Origin: Eublepharis macularius
Lineage: Eukaryota; Chordata; Lepidosauria; Squamata; Eublepharidae
Assembly: GCF_028583425.1 (NCBI RefSeq)
Contig: NC_072795.1
Location: forward strand, 10,377,001 to 10,441,000
Length of the DNA stretch: 64,000 nt
Direction: 5' to 3'
Each line of letters starts with the position of its first letter. Positions within the stretch are counted from its first letter, which is position 1. The notes under the pieces are model-generated. The model did not search any database. It was not told the DNA's origin and was given only the letters and a program-made list of their open reading frames with translations. Of the stretch, positions 45,292 to 57,200 are shown in pieces. A program made the translations under genes and the position numbers.

Positions 45292-48200
45292 AGCATTTGA
45301 ACTCTGCAGCAAGGGATATAAGGCTCTATAAAATGTACAGAGGAAGTTTCAAGCCAGTTACAATCACATCCAATGCCACATTGTGCTAGAAGCTTATCAA
45401 GGCCATGAATTTGACACATGAGTCCAGGCAAGTTTTATCATCCAAAATATGCAAAACCAAAAAGAGCAAAGAGCAAAGATGTCAGTACAAAATGAATATG
45501 TTTTTCAGAACACAAAATATGAACAAATTAAACTCCCATTCATCAATGAACAAAATATTTATGACCGATGGGACATTTCATTTATTAACCATGCAAGATC
45601 CAATGTTTTTTTACATGTTGTCTTTGTAAGTAGTCCCTTTAAGAAAATTCAATAAATACAATCATTTTTCCATGGGGAATGTATTAAAAAACCAAGAATA
45701 TAAATTAAAATTAATATGAATTTTCAGTCGCCAATGCCCCACCAGCCTGCCATTCCTTACAGGCTTTTTCTAAAACCCATAGCCTAATTAAACTACTGAG
45801 CGTGGTACCTTACTATATAATTGAGTAAGCATGTTTCAGACAACTCACTTTATACCCTGGTGCACCACCAGAGGGCGCTGCCACAGAGGAAAGCCCAGGT
45901 AACTCACCATATCACTCCAGAAAACATACCATGGTAGGAAGCCCAGGCAGGGAACAGGAGTGGAGCAGGTGGCAATGCCCACCTCCCACCTTAACCTAGC
46001 TGGTATTAGTACCGGTGCAGATGGCAATGCCCGCCCCCTTCAGCCAGTTGGTATTAGGAGTGGAGAAGGTGGCAATGCCTGCCTCCGCCTTAAACCAGCT
46101 GGTATTAGGAGCTGAGCAGGTAGCAATGCCCACCCTCTGCATTAACCCAGCTGATATTAGGAGTGGAGCAGGTGGCAATGCCCACTCTCTATCTTAACCC
46201 AGCTGGGAAGCAGAGCAAGTGGCAATGCCATCCCCCCACCTTAACCCAGCTGATGTTGGGAATAGGGGTGTGCAGTTCGGGAATCCGAATCCCCAAAAAA
46301 ATCCCGAATCACCCTGATTCGGGGTGATTCAGGGAATCCCGAATCGGCATGCCCCGAATCGATTCAGGGAGATTCGGGGCAGCATTTTGCTTGCTTTTCA
46401 ATGGGAAAAAGCCTTTTCCCACTGAATCAAGCCAAAATTGGTGGGGGCCTTCCTCTAACTCCCCTCTAACAACTCCCCAAGTTTCAGACCGATTGGACTT
46501 TGGGGGGCCATGTTACGGCCCCCCAAACCAGGTCACCCTATCCTCGGCTATAAAACGGCATAGCTTTAGTTTGCTGCTCCTAATCCCCTATTTTGTGCTT
46601 GCTGCTGCTGATCTCCATTATTTCCTATGGGGAAAAAATGAAGAGGCAGGCTTCCTTTGCCGGGGTGGTATTTTGCTTGCAAAATGCCCCCCAATCCTCA
46701 GGGGCCCTTCTCCCACCTTCCCTCCCACCCCCACCAAGGCTCAGCCAGCTCCCACTTGGGGGGGCATTTCATGGCCTCCCCAAGTAGGTGCTCTCAGCCC
46801 CCAAAGTCTGCCCCCTACAGCCCCACACAAACCCAATTCCCCCCCAGCTGCCACACACAGACCCAGTTCCCCCCCAGCTGCCACACACAGACCTAAATCC
46901 ACCCCCAGCAGCCCTACACCCATAACCCCAGGAACAGGCTGGCCAGCCCTCCCCCTTTGTTCCCTATGCTGGGAACTTCTCAACTCTCTTTCCCTGGGCA
47001 ATTCCGCACAGCCCAGGGGTGCCACAATGATGGGCAAACTTCTGAGTGCCAACTTGTCCCTGGGAAAGAGCACCTGACCTGACACACAGACAACCACCCC
47101 CTGACACCCCCACCACCTACAGAGATGGCTGGCCAGCCTCCCCATTGTTCCCTATGATGGGAACCAACTGCACAACAAAGAATAAAACACGAACAACACA
47201 AAATACAGTGTTTTAAAAAATAGTTTCTCCCTTTCAAAGTACAAGTAGGCAAAGCATTATGACACATTACACCAGCAGTCTCCCACACAGAAAAATAACA
47301 CAACTCTCACTTAACATCAGAGAATCACAAAAACACAATTCCTGTCAAAAACACTTTCCCGAATCGCCCCGAATCGCCCCCGAATCGGCTTCTCGATTCG
47401 GGTATACCCGAATCGAGAAAGCTGAACCACTGTGCCTTTGCACACCCCTAATTGGGAATGGAGCCGATGGCTGTGCCCACCCCCTTCAGCCAGCTGGTAT
47501 TAGGAGTGGAGCAGGTGACAATGCCTGCCCCCGCCTTAACCCAGCTGGTATTAGGAGTGGAGCAGGTTGCAATACCCACCCTCTCCTTAACCCAGGCGGT
47601 ATTAGGAGCGGAGCAAGTGGCAATGCCCACCCCCTCTTCAGCCAGCTGGGATCAGGAGCATAGCAGGTGGTAATGCACGCCCCTGCCTTAACCCATCTGG
47701 TATTAGGACTGAAGCAGGTGGCAATGTCCATCCCCTCCTTATCACAACTGGTATTAGGAGCAGAGAAGGTGGCAATGCTCACCCCCTACTTTAACCCAGC
47801 CAGGATCAGGAGTAGAGCAGGTGGCTATGCACACTCTCCACCTTAACCCAGCTGGTATTAGGAGCAGAGAAGATGGCAATGCCCAACCCCCTTCACCAAG
47901 CTGGGATCAGGAGTGGAGCAGGTGCCAATGCCTGCCCAGCACCTTCACCTGAGTGGGAACAGGCACAGAGCAGGAGGCAATTCCCTTCTTCCATTCACCC
48001 AGCTAGGACAAGAAGTGCAGCGGGGTTCAGTGCCCTCCCCCTTCAACCTACTGGAATAAGGCACTGAGCAAGTGGCAATGCCCACCCTGTCAGAATCAGG
48101 AGCCAAGCAGGCAGCAATGTCCACCCCCCTTCAATCTGCTGGAATCAGGAGCAGAGAAGGTGGCAATGCCTGCACCCCCTTCACTCAGTTGGGATCAGGA

Positions 48201-51200
48201 GGGGAACACGTAGCAAAGCCCACCACCCGCCTTCTCCTGTTGGGATCAAGCGAGGAGCAGCAGGTAGTGCTTGCTCCTCCTTTCACCCAGCACAGAACAG
48301 GTGGCGAAGCCCACCCCTCTTCACCCAGCTGGGTTCGGGCATGGAGTAGGCAGCAATGCCTTCCCCCTTTCACCCAGCCGTAATAAGGCACAGAGCAGAA
48401 GGCAATGGCCATTTTCCCTTCACCCAGCTGGGATCAGGAGTGGAGCAGGTGGCAATGTCATGGCCCAGTCTGAGAGTAAGGTCTCCTCTGGAGGAGAGGA
48501 GCCTCGTGTAGCCAGCCAGGACTCCTCAGGAGAAGAGGAGCCCTGTGTAGCCACCCCTAGCCCTGATTCAGCAGAAGCCAGCAATCAGGAGCAACAGCTG
48601 CTGTCTGATCAGAGCTTGCAGCCAGCAGCTGAGACACCAGCACCCTCTAGCTCCAACACCACAGGGGAAGCTCAGCCAAGGACTTCTACAGGTGCAGTGC
48701 AGCCAAGAGCCTCCACCCCCCCCAGGTTCACCCACACCCAAGGAACGCCGCAGGCAGCACCAGAGACTGGAACTGCAGGAGAGACAGCACAGTGCTCGCC
48801 TCTTGAGCCAACGCCAGCTGCTGGAGAGTGACGATGAGTAGCATCAGGATGGAGCCCCAGCAGCTGGCTGAAAACCACGCCTGGCTATAAGAGCCAGTCT
48901 GGAGGAACTGCCGGGCGTGGAAGCAATGTGTCTACTGCCTGCAACCACTCCGTGTTCCTTGCCCATGCCTGCTTTTGGACCTGACACTACCGGTAAATGA
49001 CCTTGGATTGTACCTGACCTTGCTCTTGGACTTTGGACTCGCTCCTGGTGTTATCTCTTGCTCTGACTACCGGTTTGACCTGGCTTTTGCTCTTGGAACT
49101 CCCCTCAGACTCTGGCATTAAGGTTTGGACTTGAACCACCCTGCTTGGGCTAGCCCAGCCCATGACAGGCAATGCCTACCCCCACCCTTTAATCTGGCCT
49201 GTATTAGACATGCAGCAGGTAGCAAAGCCCACTACCCCTTCCTGTTGCTGAGATCAGGTGTGGAACAGGTGGCTATGCCCACCCCCCTCCTTCACTGGCC
49301 AGGATCAGTGATGGAGGAGGGAATGCCTGCCTGCCCATTCTCCCCTTTCTATTTTTTCCCACAATGGGCTTTGTTTCTAGTCTCTCAGAAAAGAACTAGT
49401 TGGCAGTTTTTATTTCAGACTAACTCAGTCACTCTGTTGGTATTCTGCACTGGGATTTTTCAGGGATTGTGTTCAGTTTTACTTGGCTCAAATAAATTTT
49501 TTTTTCCTTCAGCAATATGCAATGTTTTAGTTACTTTTTGATACACACATCTTCTGACAGTTATGAATCTGGAGAAGAGACTTACAAAGTGCAGAAGAGT
49601 GCAGAATATAAGTACAAAAATGTAACATAAATCCACCTAAAGCCCACAAATGTTAAACAATATGTAAATTACAACAAATCATAACATTATTATTATTATC
49701 ATTATTATCATTATCATTAGTATGTCTTTGTTACAGAGATGCAAGGGGGATTACAATTAGAGATGGGCACGAACAGAAAAAAATGAAAATGATGTTCATT
49801 GCCATCCACGAACAGGGACTCACGAAAAACCACGAACATGGCCCTGTTCACGAACATGTTCGTGGTTGTCTGTTCATGGGGGCCAGCAGGCTCTCCTCCA
49901 GCTATCATCCAAGTCAAGATCCCTTCTTCACCACTCCCAGAAACCTGACCTGAGAAGGCACCAGGAAAGGTACCAATAATAAATAATAGCTTGGCCCAGA
50001 GCCTGGCAGCAACCCCGGAACTTGAAGGGGTAGATCCCTAACCCACCACACACAAAGGAAATTCAAGCTCCAATGCACTCTCTCTATCAACATGCCAACA
50101 GCAACTGCCTCTCCACTGTCTGCAAAATCAGAGACTCCCTTGTAACAAATTCGGAGCTCCATACTTGAAAAGAAGACCTGCCTATCAAGCTAAATTGGGC
50201 TTAGATTGGGGTTTCCAGGGCAACAGCAGGAGTTCAGACAATTCCTGCCTAAGTTGCCAAGGGAATTGATTGCAGGTGCCAGATTGGCTTGACGAACAGC
50301 AATGAACAGCAATGAACGAGGCTTGCAACAGCCACCTGTTCGTTTAGAATGGGGCCTCACAAACAGCTTGTTCGCAAACAGCAGATTGGACTGTTTGTGG
50401 CCCTTTTTTGTTCATATTGCTGTTCATGCCCATCTCTAATTACAATGTCATTAGTTGCCTATGATGTAACAGTGCATCAACATTCTCTATATGATACAAA
50501 TACTATTACATTATTGGAAATTGCAGCTCTCTGAACTTTGCACTTTGCTTCTTTGGAATGAAGGGTTTCTTCCTTTTTATTGCGGGTTGTTCACGAATCT
50601 GAAGACAATACTTGGAAACTGCTCCCTCTCCAGCTGAATCAGTTCCCTTTCCACCAACACTACATAGTATCACCAATGCCTATGTGCTATAAGTGTCTTA
50701 ACAGTTCTGAGCAATGTTTGTTAGCAATGCATAATACCTAATAGCTGAGAAAGTGGCCGGAGTGTATACCAGTTTCAGAGTATAGAGTTTGCATTTGCCT
50801 TCATTATTTTCATGTTTATCGAACGTATCTGATTTCACATACCAGGTGGATACTTACTTTCTTCATCTGAAATAGATAGAAATCAATGAAATCTTGTGGC
50901 TCAAGCACAGCCTCATGTTCCTTATGTTTTTCCATTTCCTTCTTGGCAAATAATTGCACAGTCTTTGAACATTCAAATGCTTTCTTGTGGGGGCCTGGGA
51001 GATATTCCATGAGCCATGGCAAGGCTTCATACAGCTGCAGGAAAGAAAAAGGCAAAATCCTATCTGTACCATGACGGCTCAGTCAATAAAGATATTTATT
51101 GGCACCGTACTCACTAACAACATTTATTCCAGCATAACTTTTTGAGAGTCACTCCATCAGAACCTGGAATAAATGTTGTTAGTCTTTGAGGTGCTGCTAG

Positions 51201-54200
51201 ACCTCAGTTTAATAAACAGAGTTGGCATTTTAAAAAAATTCTTGGTAGAATGTGTCAAATCATAGGGGTATGGTTATAGCTAGATGTTCTGTTTACAGGA
51301 AATGGGCTACTAGGCTAAATTAGTATTCTTCAAGAGAGAATGATAATCAGTTGGATTCTATGATCAGTGGAAGATGCTAAAAACTGAAAATATCCCCCAC
51401 TTTCCCTTCACCCCAATACCCATCTAAGATCCTTTGATAGTTTGTGAGAGCTGCATTGAATAGTAGGCATGTGATTGGGACTCATGGAAGAGGCAGGAGG
51501 GAGTAATTTCTCCCCTTTCAACTCCCAACTGCAGCTTCTTCACCCATCTGGTTGTTACTCCACTGAGGTCCTGAAACCCTGGGAGTAAACTTTCCCAGCA
51601 TCAAAAATGGCTTTTGGGAGAAGGGAAAGTGGGAAAGGAAACATCTGTGCTCTTGTGTAACTCTTTTGCAATTCTTGTGCTGGTTCCAACCCATTACTTC
51701 ATAATAATTGTAGATATCTCCTACATGGAATAGTATTCCTGCTTTGTAGAAGGTATCTCTTTAAACTAGGAGTCAGAACAGACAAGACGCCTGATGTGTG
51801 GAAGACACTCGTCAGTTTCCTACAAGTTCCCATGGGAAATGTAGTAAGAAAGAACCTCTGTCAGGGAGAAGAGGGGGAATCCCCCCTCTCCCTGGCCTAG
51901 GTTCTTTCTCTAGTACCTCATCTAGTCTGCTTGGCTCCCTCTTGCTGCTGCCAGCACTTGGCTCCCAAGTGCATTTAGGGGAGCAAGGGATGCTGAGCAC
52001 TGGCAGTAGCGAGAGCAAGCGTGGTTCCCAAGCTTACTTGCACAAAACTTGCAGCAGCACTGAAACCAGAGGCTGGGGCTACAGCCATAGTCCAGCACAC
52101 CAAGATGCCTGGGCAGAACAGGCACAGAGACTAAGCATAATAATAGTAATAATAAGAATCATAATTAAAATGATTAGGATTGTGATAATAATAAGAATAA
52201 TTTGATGAGCCCTCAGCCCAGGTGCCCACCGAGCTTGGCCCCAGGGCCTGGCAGCAGCCCTGGCACCAGAGGGAAGGAGGGACTAGAGCCCTAGCCCAAC
52301 ATTCCCACAGACCTGACCCGATCAGGCACTGATCAATTATCAATGTGAGCCCTCAGCTGAGGCGCCCACTGAGCTTGGCCCCAGAGCCAGGCAGCAGCCC
52401 TGGAACCAGAGGAGATAGATCCCTATCCCCCAAAGCCAAGCTGAATTAGTCTCTCTCCCCAAAGGCTAGCAAGTGGCAAGCAAGAGCTCTGTCCCACTCC
52501 ACTGCTCGCTGAAAGTGAAACCCTGCCTGGGAGCCCAAGGCTATTTATAAGCATAGTTCCCATTGAGCAATGCAGGAGGTGTTTGGCCGTCAGAGCTGCC
52601 TATCAGGGTTTGCAAGGATGAGATTGGAGTGCCCATGGCTACAGGACACCCCCTCCCCCCTCCCTCCCCTGGGTGTCTTCTCCCAACTTGTAACAGCTTT
52701 GCAGTTCCATGGTTGGAAGGAAGACCTGCCGATCAAGGTAAGCTGGGCTTCCATTTGGGTTTCCAGGGCGACAGAAGGAGCACAGACTGTTCAGGTATTC
52801 CCCCGGCTCCATTGCCAGGGGAATTGATTGCTGGCGCCTGAGTGTCTGGCTTCCCAAACCACGGCCGAATGCACCGAACCAGCCTTCTTCTGAACGCTGG
52901 TTCATTGGCCATGAACAATCACAAGCCGCAAGATCACTATCGCGTGATCACCATTTTCGTGGATTTTTGAAGTTCGTAATGCGGTTCATGCCCATCTCTA
53001 GTTGGGACACACAGAAGAGGCAGGAGGGAGTAATTTCTCCCTTTCCTACTCCCCACTGCAGCTTCTTCACCCATCTGGTTATTACTCCATTGAGGTCCTG
53101 TGATCCTGGGAGTAAATTTTCCCAGGGTCAAAAATGGCTGTTGTGGGAAGAGAAAGAGGGAAAGGAAACGTGTCCGTGTGTGATTCTTTTGCAATTCTTG
53201 TGCTGGTTCCAACTCAATATTTCATAATAATTGTAGATATCTCCTTTGTGGAATAGTATTCCTCCTTTGTAGAAGGTGTCTCTTTAAACTAGGAGTCAGA
53301 ACAGACGAGATGCCTGATGTGTGGAAGACACTCGTCAGTTTCCTGCAAGTTCCCATGGGAAATGTAATGAAAAAGAACCTCTGTCAGGGAGAGGAGGGAG
53401 AATCCCTCCTCAGGTTTTTTTTCTCTTGGCATCTCATCTAGCCTTTTCGGCTCCCTCTCGCTGCTGCCAGTGCTCTGCTCCTGAGTGCATTTAGGGGAGC
53501 AAGGGATGCTGAGCACTGGCAGTAACGAGAGGAAGTGTGCTTCCCTCACTTACTTGCACTTGGGAGCAAAGCACACTGGTGGCGGTGAGAGGGACAGGGT
53601 GTCACGCTCAGCTCCTGAGTGCATTTAGGGGAGCAAGGGGAAAGCACAATGCACTTGGGAGTTGAGCGCATTGTGTTCTTTGCTTCTGAGTACAAGGGAG
53701 CAAAGGGAGGACACTGTCAGCAGCGAGAGGAAGCATGCTCCCCTTGCTCCCCTAAATGCACTCGGGAGCCGAGCACAGCTCCCGGTCCCTCTCACGACCA
53801 CCATCGTGGTTTGCTCCTGAGTGCAAGGGAGCGAGTGGAGCATGCTTCCTCTTGCTGCTGCCAACACTCGCCTTCCCTTGCTCCCTAAATGCACTCGGGA
53901 GCCGAGTGCTGGCAGCAGCAAGAGGGAGCCAAGCAGACTAGTTGAGGTACTAGAGAAAGAACCTAGGCCAGGGAGAGGGGGGATTCCCCCTCTTCTCCCT
54001 GACAGAGGTTTTTTCTCACTACATTTCCCATGGGAACTTTCAGGAAACTGACAAGTGTTCTCCACGTGTCAAGTGTCCCGTCTGTTCAGTCTAGGACTTT
54101 TTCTACTCACACATATCACTGTGCATGGAATCTAGCAGCTGAATATACTGTAAGCTCTATCCTTTTCTACAATTTGACTGCCCAAAGACTATTATTTATT

Positions 54201-57200
54201 ACTATTATTTTATTTTATTTATACCCCGCCCTCCCCACAGATGGGCTCGGGACAGCTAACAACGTTCAAAAAATACATTCGAAGTCAAAAAACCATAAAA
54301 TCAATAATTTTTAAAAAGTCATTAAAATAGTCCAGGAGCAGGCTGTTTAAACAAATATTGGGAGTCTGTATATGGGCATAGCAGATGGACTAGTTACTGC
54401 ACTTTGGGGAAATGCTTCTGACTAAGTAACTCTGCTACCACTCTGCTACTTAATGAAATATAACTATTTCTTTTCTTTTTTTTAGAAAATTTTTATTGGT
54501 GAGTATACTTTTCAAATTCAATACATACATTCCCTCAATATCTAAGTAACCCTATCCCCCACCCTTTTCCTCCCCCCTCTCTATCGACTTCCAACAGCTT
54601 TCCAACCCTTACCCCCTCTTATTACTTGATAATTCCCTTAGTCTAAGCTCATTCTAATTTTTTTCCCAGGTATTCTATCATATATATCAAATATCCTATC
54701 AATATAGCATGCTTCTATCAATTATACTATCAAATATTCTATCAGTATAATATACCTCTATCAATTATACTATCAATATAGTATAAATCTTATACCATTC
54801 AATATAGCAGACCAGTATAATATAATATAATATAATATAATATAATATAATATAATATAATATAATATAATATAATATAATATAATATAATATAATATAA
54901 TATAATATAATATAATATAATATAATATATAACAAAAGTCTTAGTTTAAACATATTCTATTTCTTTTAAACATATATTCTATCAAATATACTATTGTCAT
55001 TATAATATGTATTAACACCCCTACTGTGCACCCTGCCACCAATGTGGCACCGCACACAGCACCATACTGCACATTCATTACATAATATACAATCTGATCT
55101 ACCAACATAATAGTATATATAGTCTGCCCCATCAGTATATTTGTTTAACTATTCCCTTATTCATATACTCTGATAAAGGTATTACTTATCGTAACCTCCC
55201 TATCTTATTCTTTAAAAAATCAGTTCTGAAATATAACTATTTCTAATAACATTTTGGGGCTGCTGTTGCCCAGTCCTCTCAATATTTGGTTCTCCTGGAG
55301 TTCCTTAATATATGTGGAGCGATCAACTAAAAGAAATATAGAGTTAAGGGGGGAAAGCTACTTTATATGAACATGCTTGCTGATGGTTCCAAGAATGATA
55401 AGTGAATAATGCAGCCAAAAATTCCCATTTAAAATCTTTGAATCTTTGAAACAAGTCTCTGGATAGATAGCTATGAAATTTTGTTGGAATCTAGAAGATT
55501 TTCGTTTGATGGACGAAAAGTGTTTAGGGGGCTCAGTTTTGTAGGGACAGAGATAAATTTATTAAAATATAATCATCCATTGCATGTCTTTTGGATTTCT
55601 CTGCTGTACATGTGTTGTATCTCAATAAAACTGTTCTGGGGCTCGTTTCCGTTAAACGTCTGAGTGAAATGTTCCTCACTGGTTCAGAATGGCCCATGGG
55701 GGCAAAACTGGATTTATATAAGAAACCTCAACCAGTCAGTTTGAGAGATCAACATAACAAAGAATGATCAACAAGCAGAGGTGCTGTGTGAAAATACCCA
55801 TGAACAAGGAGCCCCCTGTCTATTTTTCTGTTGTTTATCATCAAAATGAAAGTTCTCTTATCCTGACAGAACCTGTTCAGATCATCAATGTTTGAGTGAG
55901 CCAATGAATATGTGAAATTCTTCTGCATCCCTAGTCAACGATTCACGTTAAAGCTGAAAATAAGGGAAATCTGGGTGAGAGCTCTCTGACCCAATAGGAA
56001 AATAAAAGAAAATGAACTTACATCATAAAAGACGGTATTTAAAAATCTAGACATATAGCCAATGGCGTCTATCAGATTGAGAAATTCTTTATCTTCCATA
56101 GAAAACCGGTGTCCAAAAGCCACGACACAGATCACGTTGGAGACAGAATTAGTGATGGGTGCTGAAGGGTCAAATGGCTGCCCTGCAGATAAAGTAGTTT
56201 GCAAAATATTAATATTCCATCCTTCCTGTGAATACTCAGCATGGATTTCCAGTAGGCTGTACTGCCTAGAGTGTCAGACTAGGATCTGAGAGACCCAGGT
56301 TCTAATCCCCGTTCTGCCATGGAAGCTCAGTGGGTGACCTGAGGACACTCACACCCTCTCAGCCTAACCTACCTCACAGGGTTGTTGTGAGGAAAAAACG
56401 GAGCAGAGGAGAATGATGCAAGCCCATTGGGGAGAAAGAGGGGGATATGAATGAAGTAAAATAAAAAAAAACACAAAATTTTGTTGTGGAGTTAGTAGGT
56501 AGGTAACAGGTTTTCACAATAGCAAAGGATAAGGCCTGATCCCAAACCACAGAGCCTCTCTCCCTCTTGTTCCAAGCCAAAGCTATTTATGGAGTTAGGT
56601 TTGGGCAAGACAGTCTCTGCAGAGGCAGCCTCTAGAATTCTCCAGTGCTTACCTTATTATCGCTCTGGGGAAGTTTTCTGAGCATGCACAAAGTGTGCAA
56701 GTAACCTCATGCCAACACAATGACGTTACTTCCAGAAACTGATGTCCTTGTACAAGGTTGGGGAGTGCACGTGTGCATTGCAAAGGGGTGATTTGGGCAG
56801 CGCAATGACATCAGCGATGTGGTCATGCCAGCACCAGGAGCGGACCCAGGAGGCCCATTCCCCATCTTTCCCCCTGTTGGCCAGGTAAGTGGTTAGGGGA
56901 GCAAAAGGTGGGAGTGGCAGTGTCCTGCCCCCACCAGGGGAATGGGATCCCTAAGGAGAAGCCACTTTCCCTTTTCCCCTAGGCCCCCATAATCTATTGC
57001 ATCTTGTGCTGGAATTAGGCCTTGGAGGAAGATGAAGCTGTTTTTTCAGAGTACCTGCCTTTCTCACATCTCTCACCTGAGGAAGCCCAGAGATAACTTC
57101 ATCTTCTTCCAACAGCTGAAACTCCAAGCTCAGAATAATTTATTTCCAGTAGATCCCAGCATGTCATAAATATGGTAACTTCTAAGCCACTTGTTATCAG

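Larger units (their letters stand above)
45940..49335 (+). repeat. ~51-bp minisatellite array in Helitron 2
   Basis: Blocks at 45940-46255, 47458-48455 and 49168-49335 hold the same unit as Helitron 1 on the opposite strand, for example TATTAGGAGTGGAGCAGGTG followed by GCAATGCCCACC. Confidence 0.9.
45809..49380 (+). mobile_element. Helitron-like element 2, inverted partner of element 1
   Basis: The 5' end near 45809 (TTACTATATAATTGAGTAAGC) and the following CCCTGGTGCACCACCAGAGG match element 1. The 3' end reads CACAATGGGCTTTG, then TTTCTAG (CTAG at 49377-49380) and T. The 5' half of the terminal hairpin has decayed. After removing a nested hAT (46263-47450) and a solo LTR (48456-49167), the minisatellite part is about 1.5 kb, equal to that of element 1. 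Confidence 0.78.

Noticed and set aside
45293..45808. Possible additional P450 exon between exons 5 and 6
   Set aside because: Exons 5 and 6 join in phase 0 with standard lengths, and nothing P450-like lies between them.
48271..48831. 186-codon frame as a host gene
   Set aside because: Begins in minisatellite and runs into a solo LTR; its length reflects repeat composition.
42460..49335. Regular spaced repeats that might suggest a CRISPR-like array
   Set aside because: The ~51-bp units are contiguous and diverged with no unique spacers, and the host is a vertebrate; this is a Helitron minisatellite.
54765..54953. 62-codon frame of repeating Ile/Leu/Tyr
   Set aside because: Translation of the (TATAA)n microsatellite.
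56267..56308. A- and B-box sequences as a tRNA gene
   Set aside because: No cloverleaf or anticodon arm; the surroundings are a SINE core and A-rich tail.
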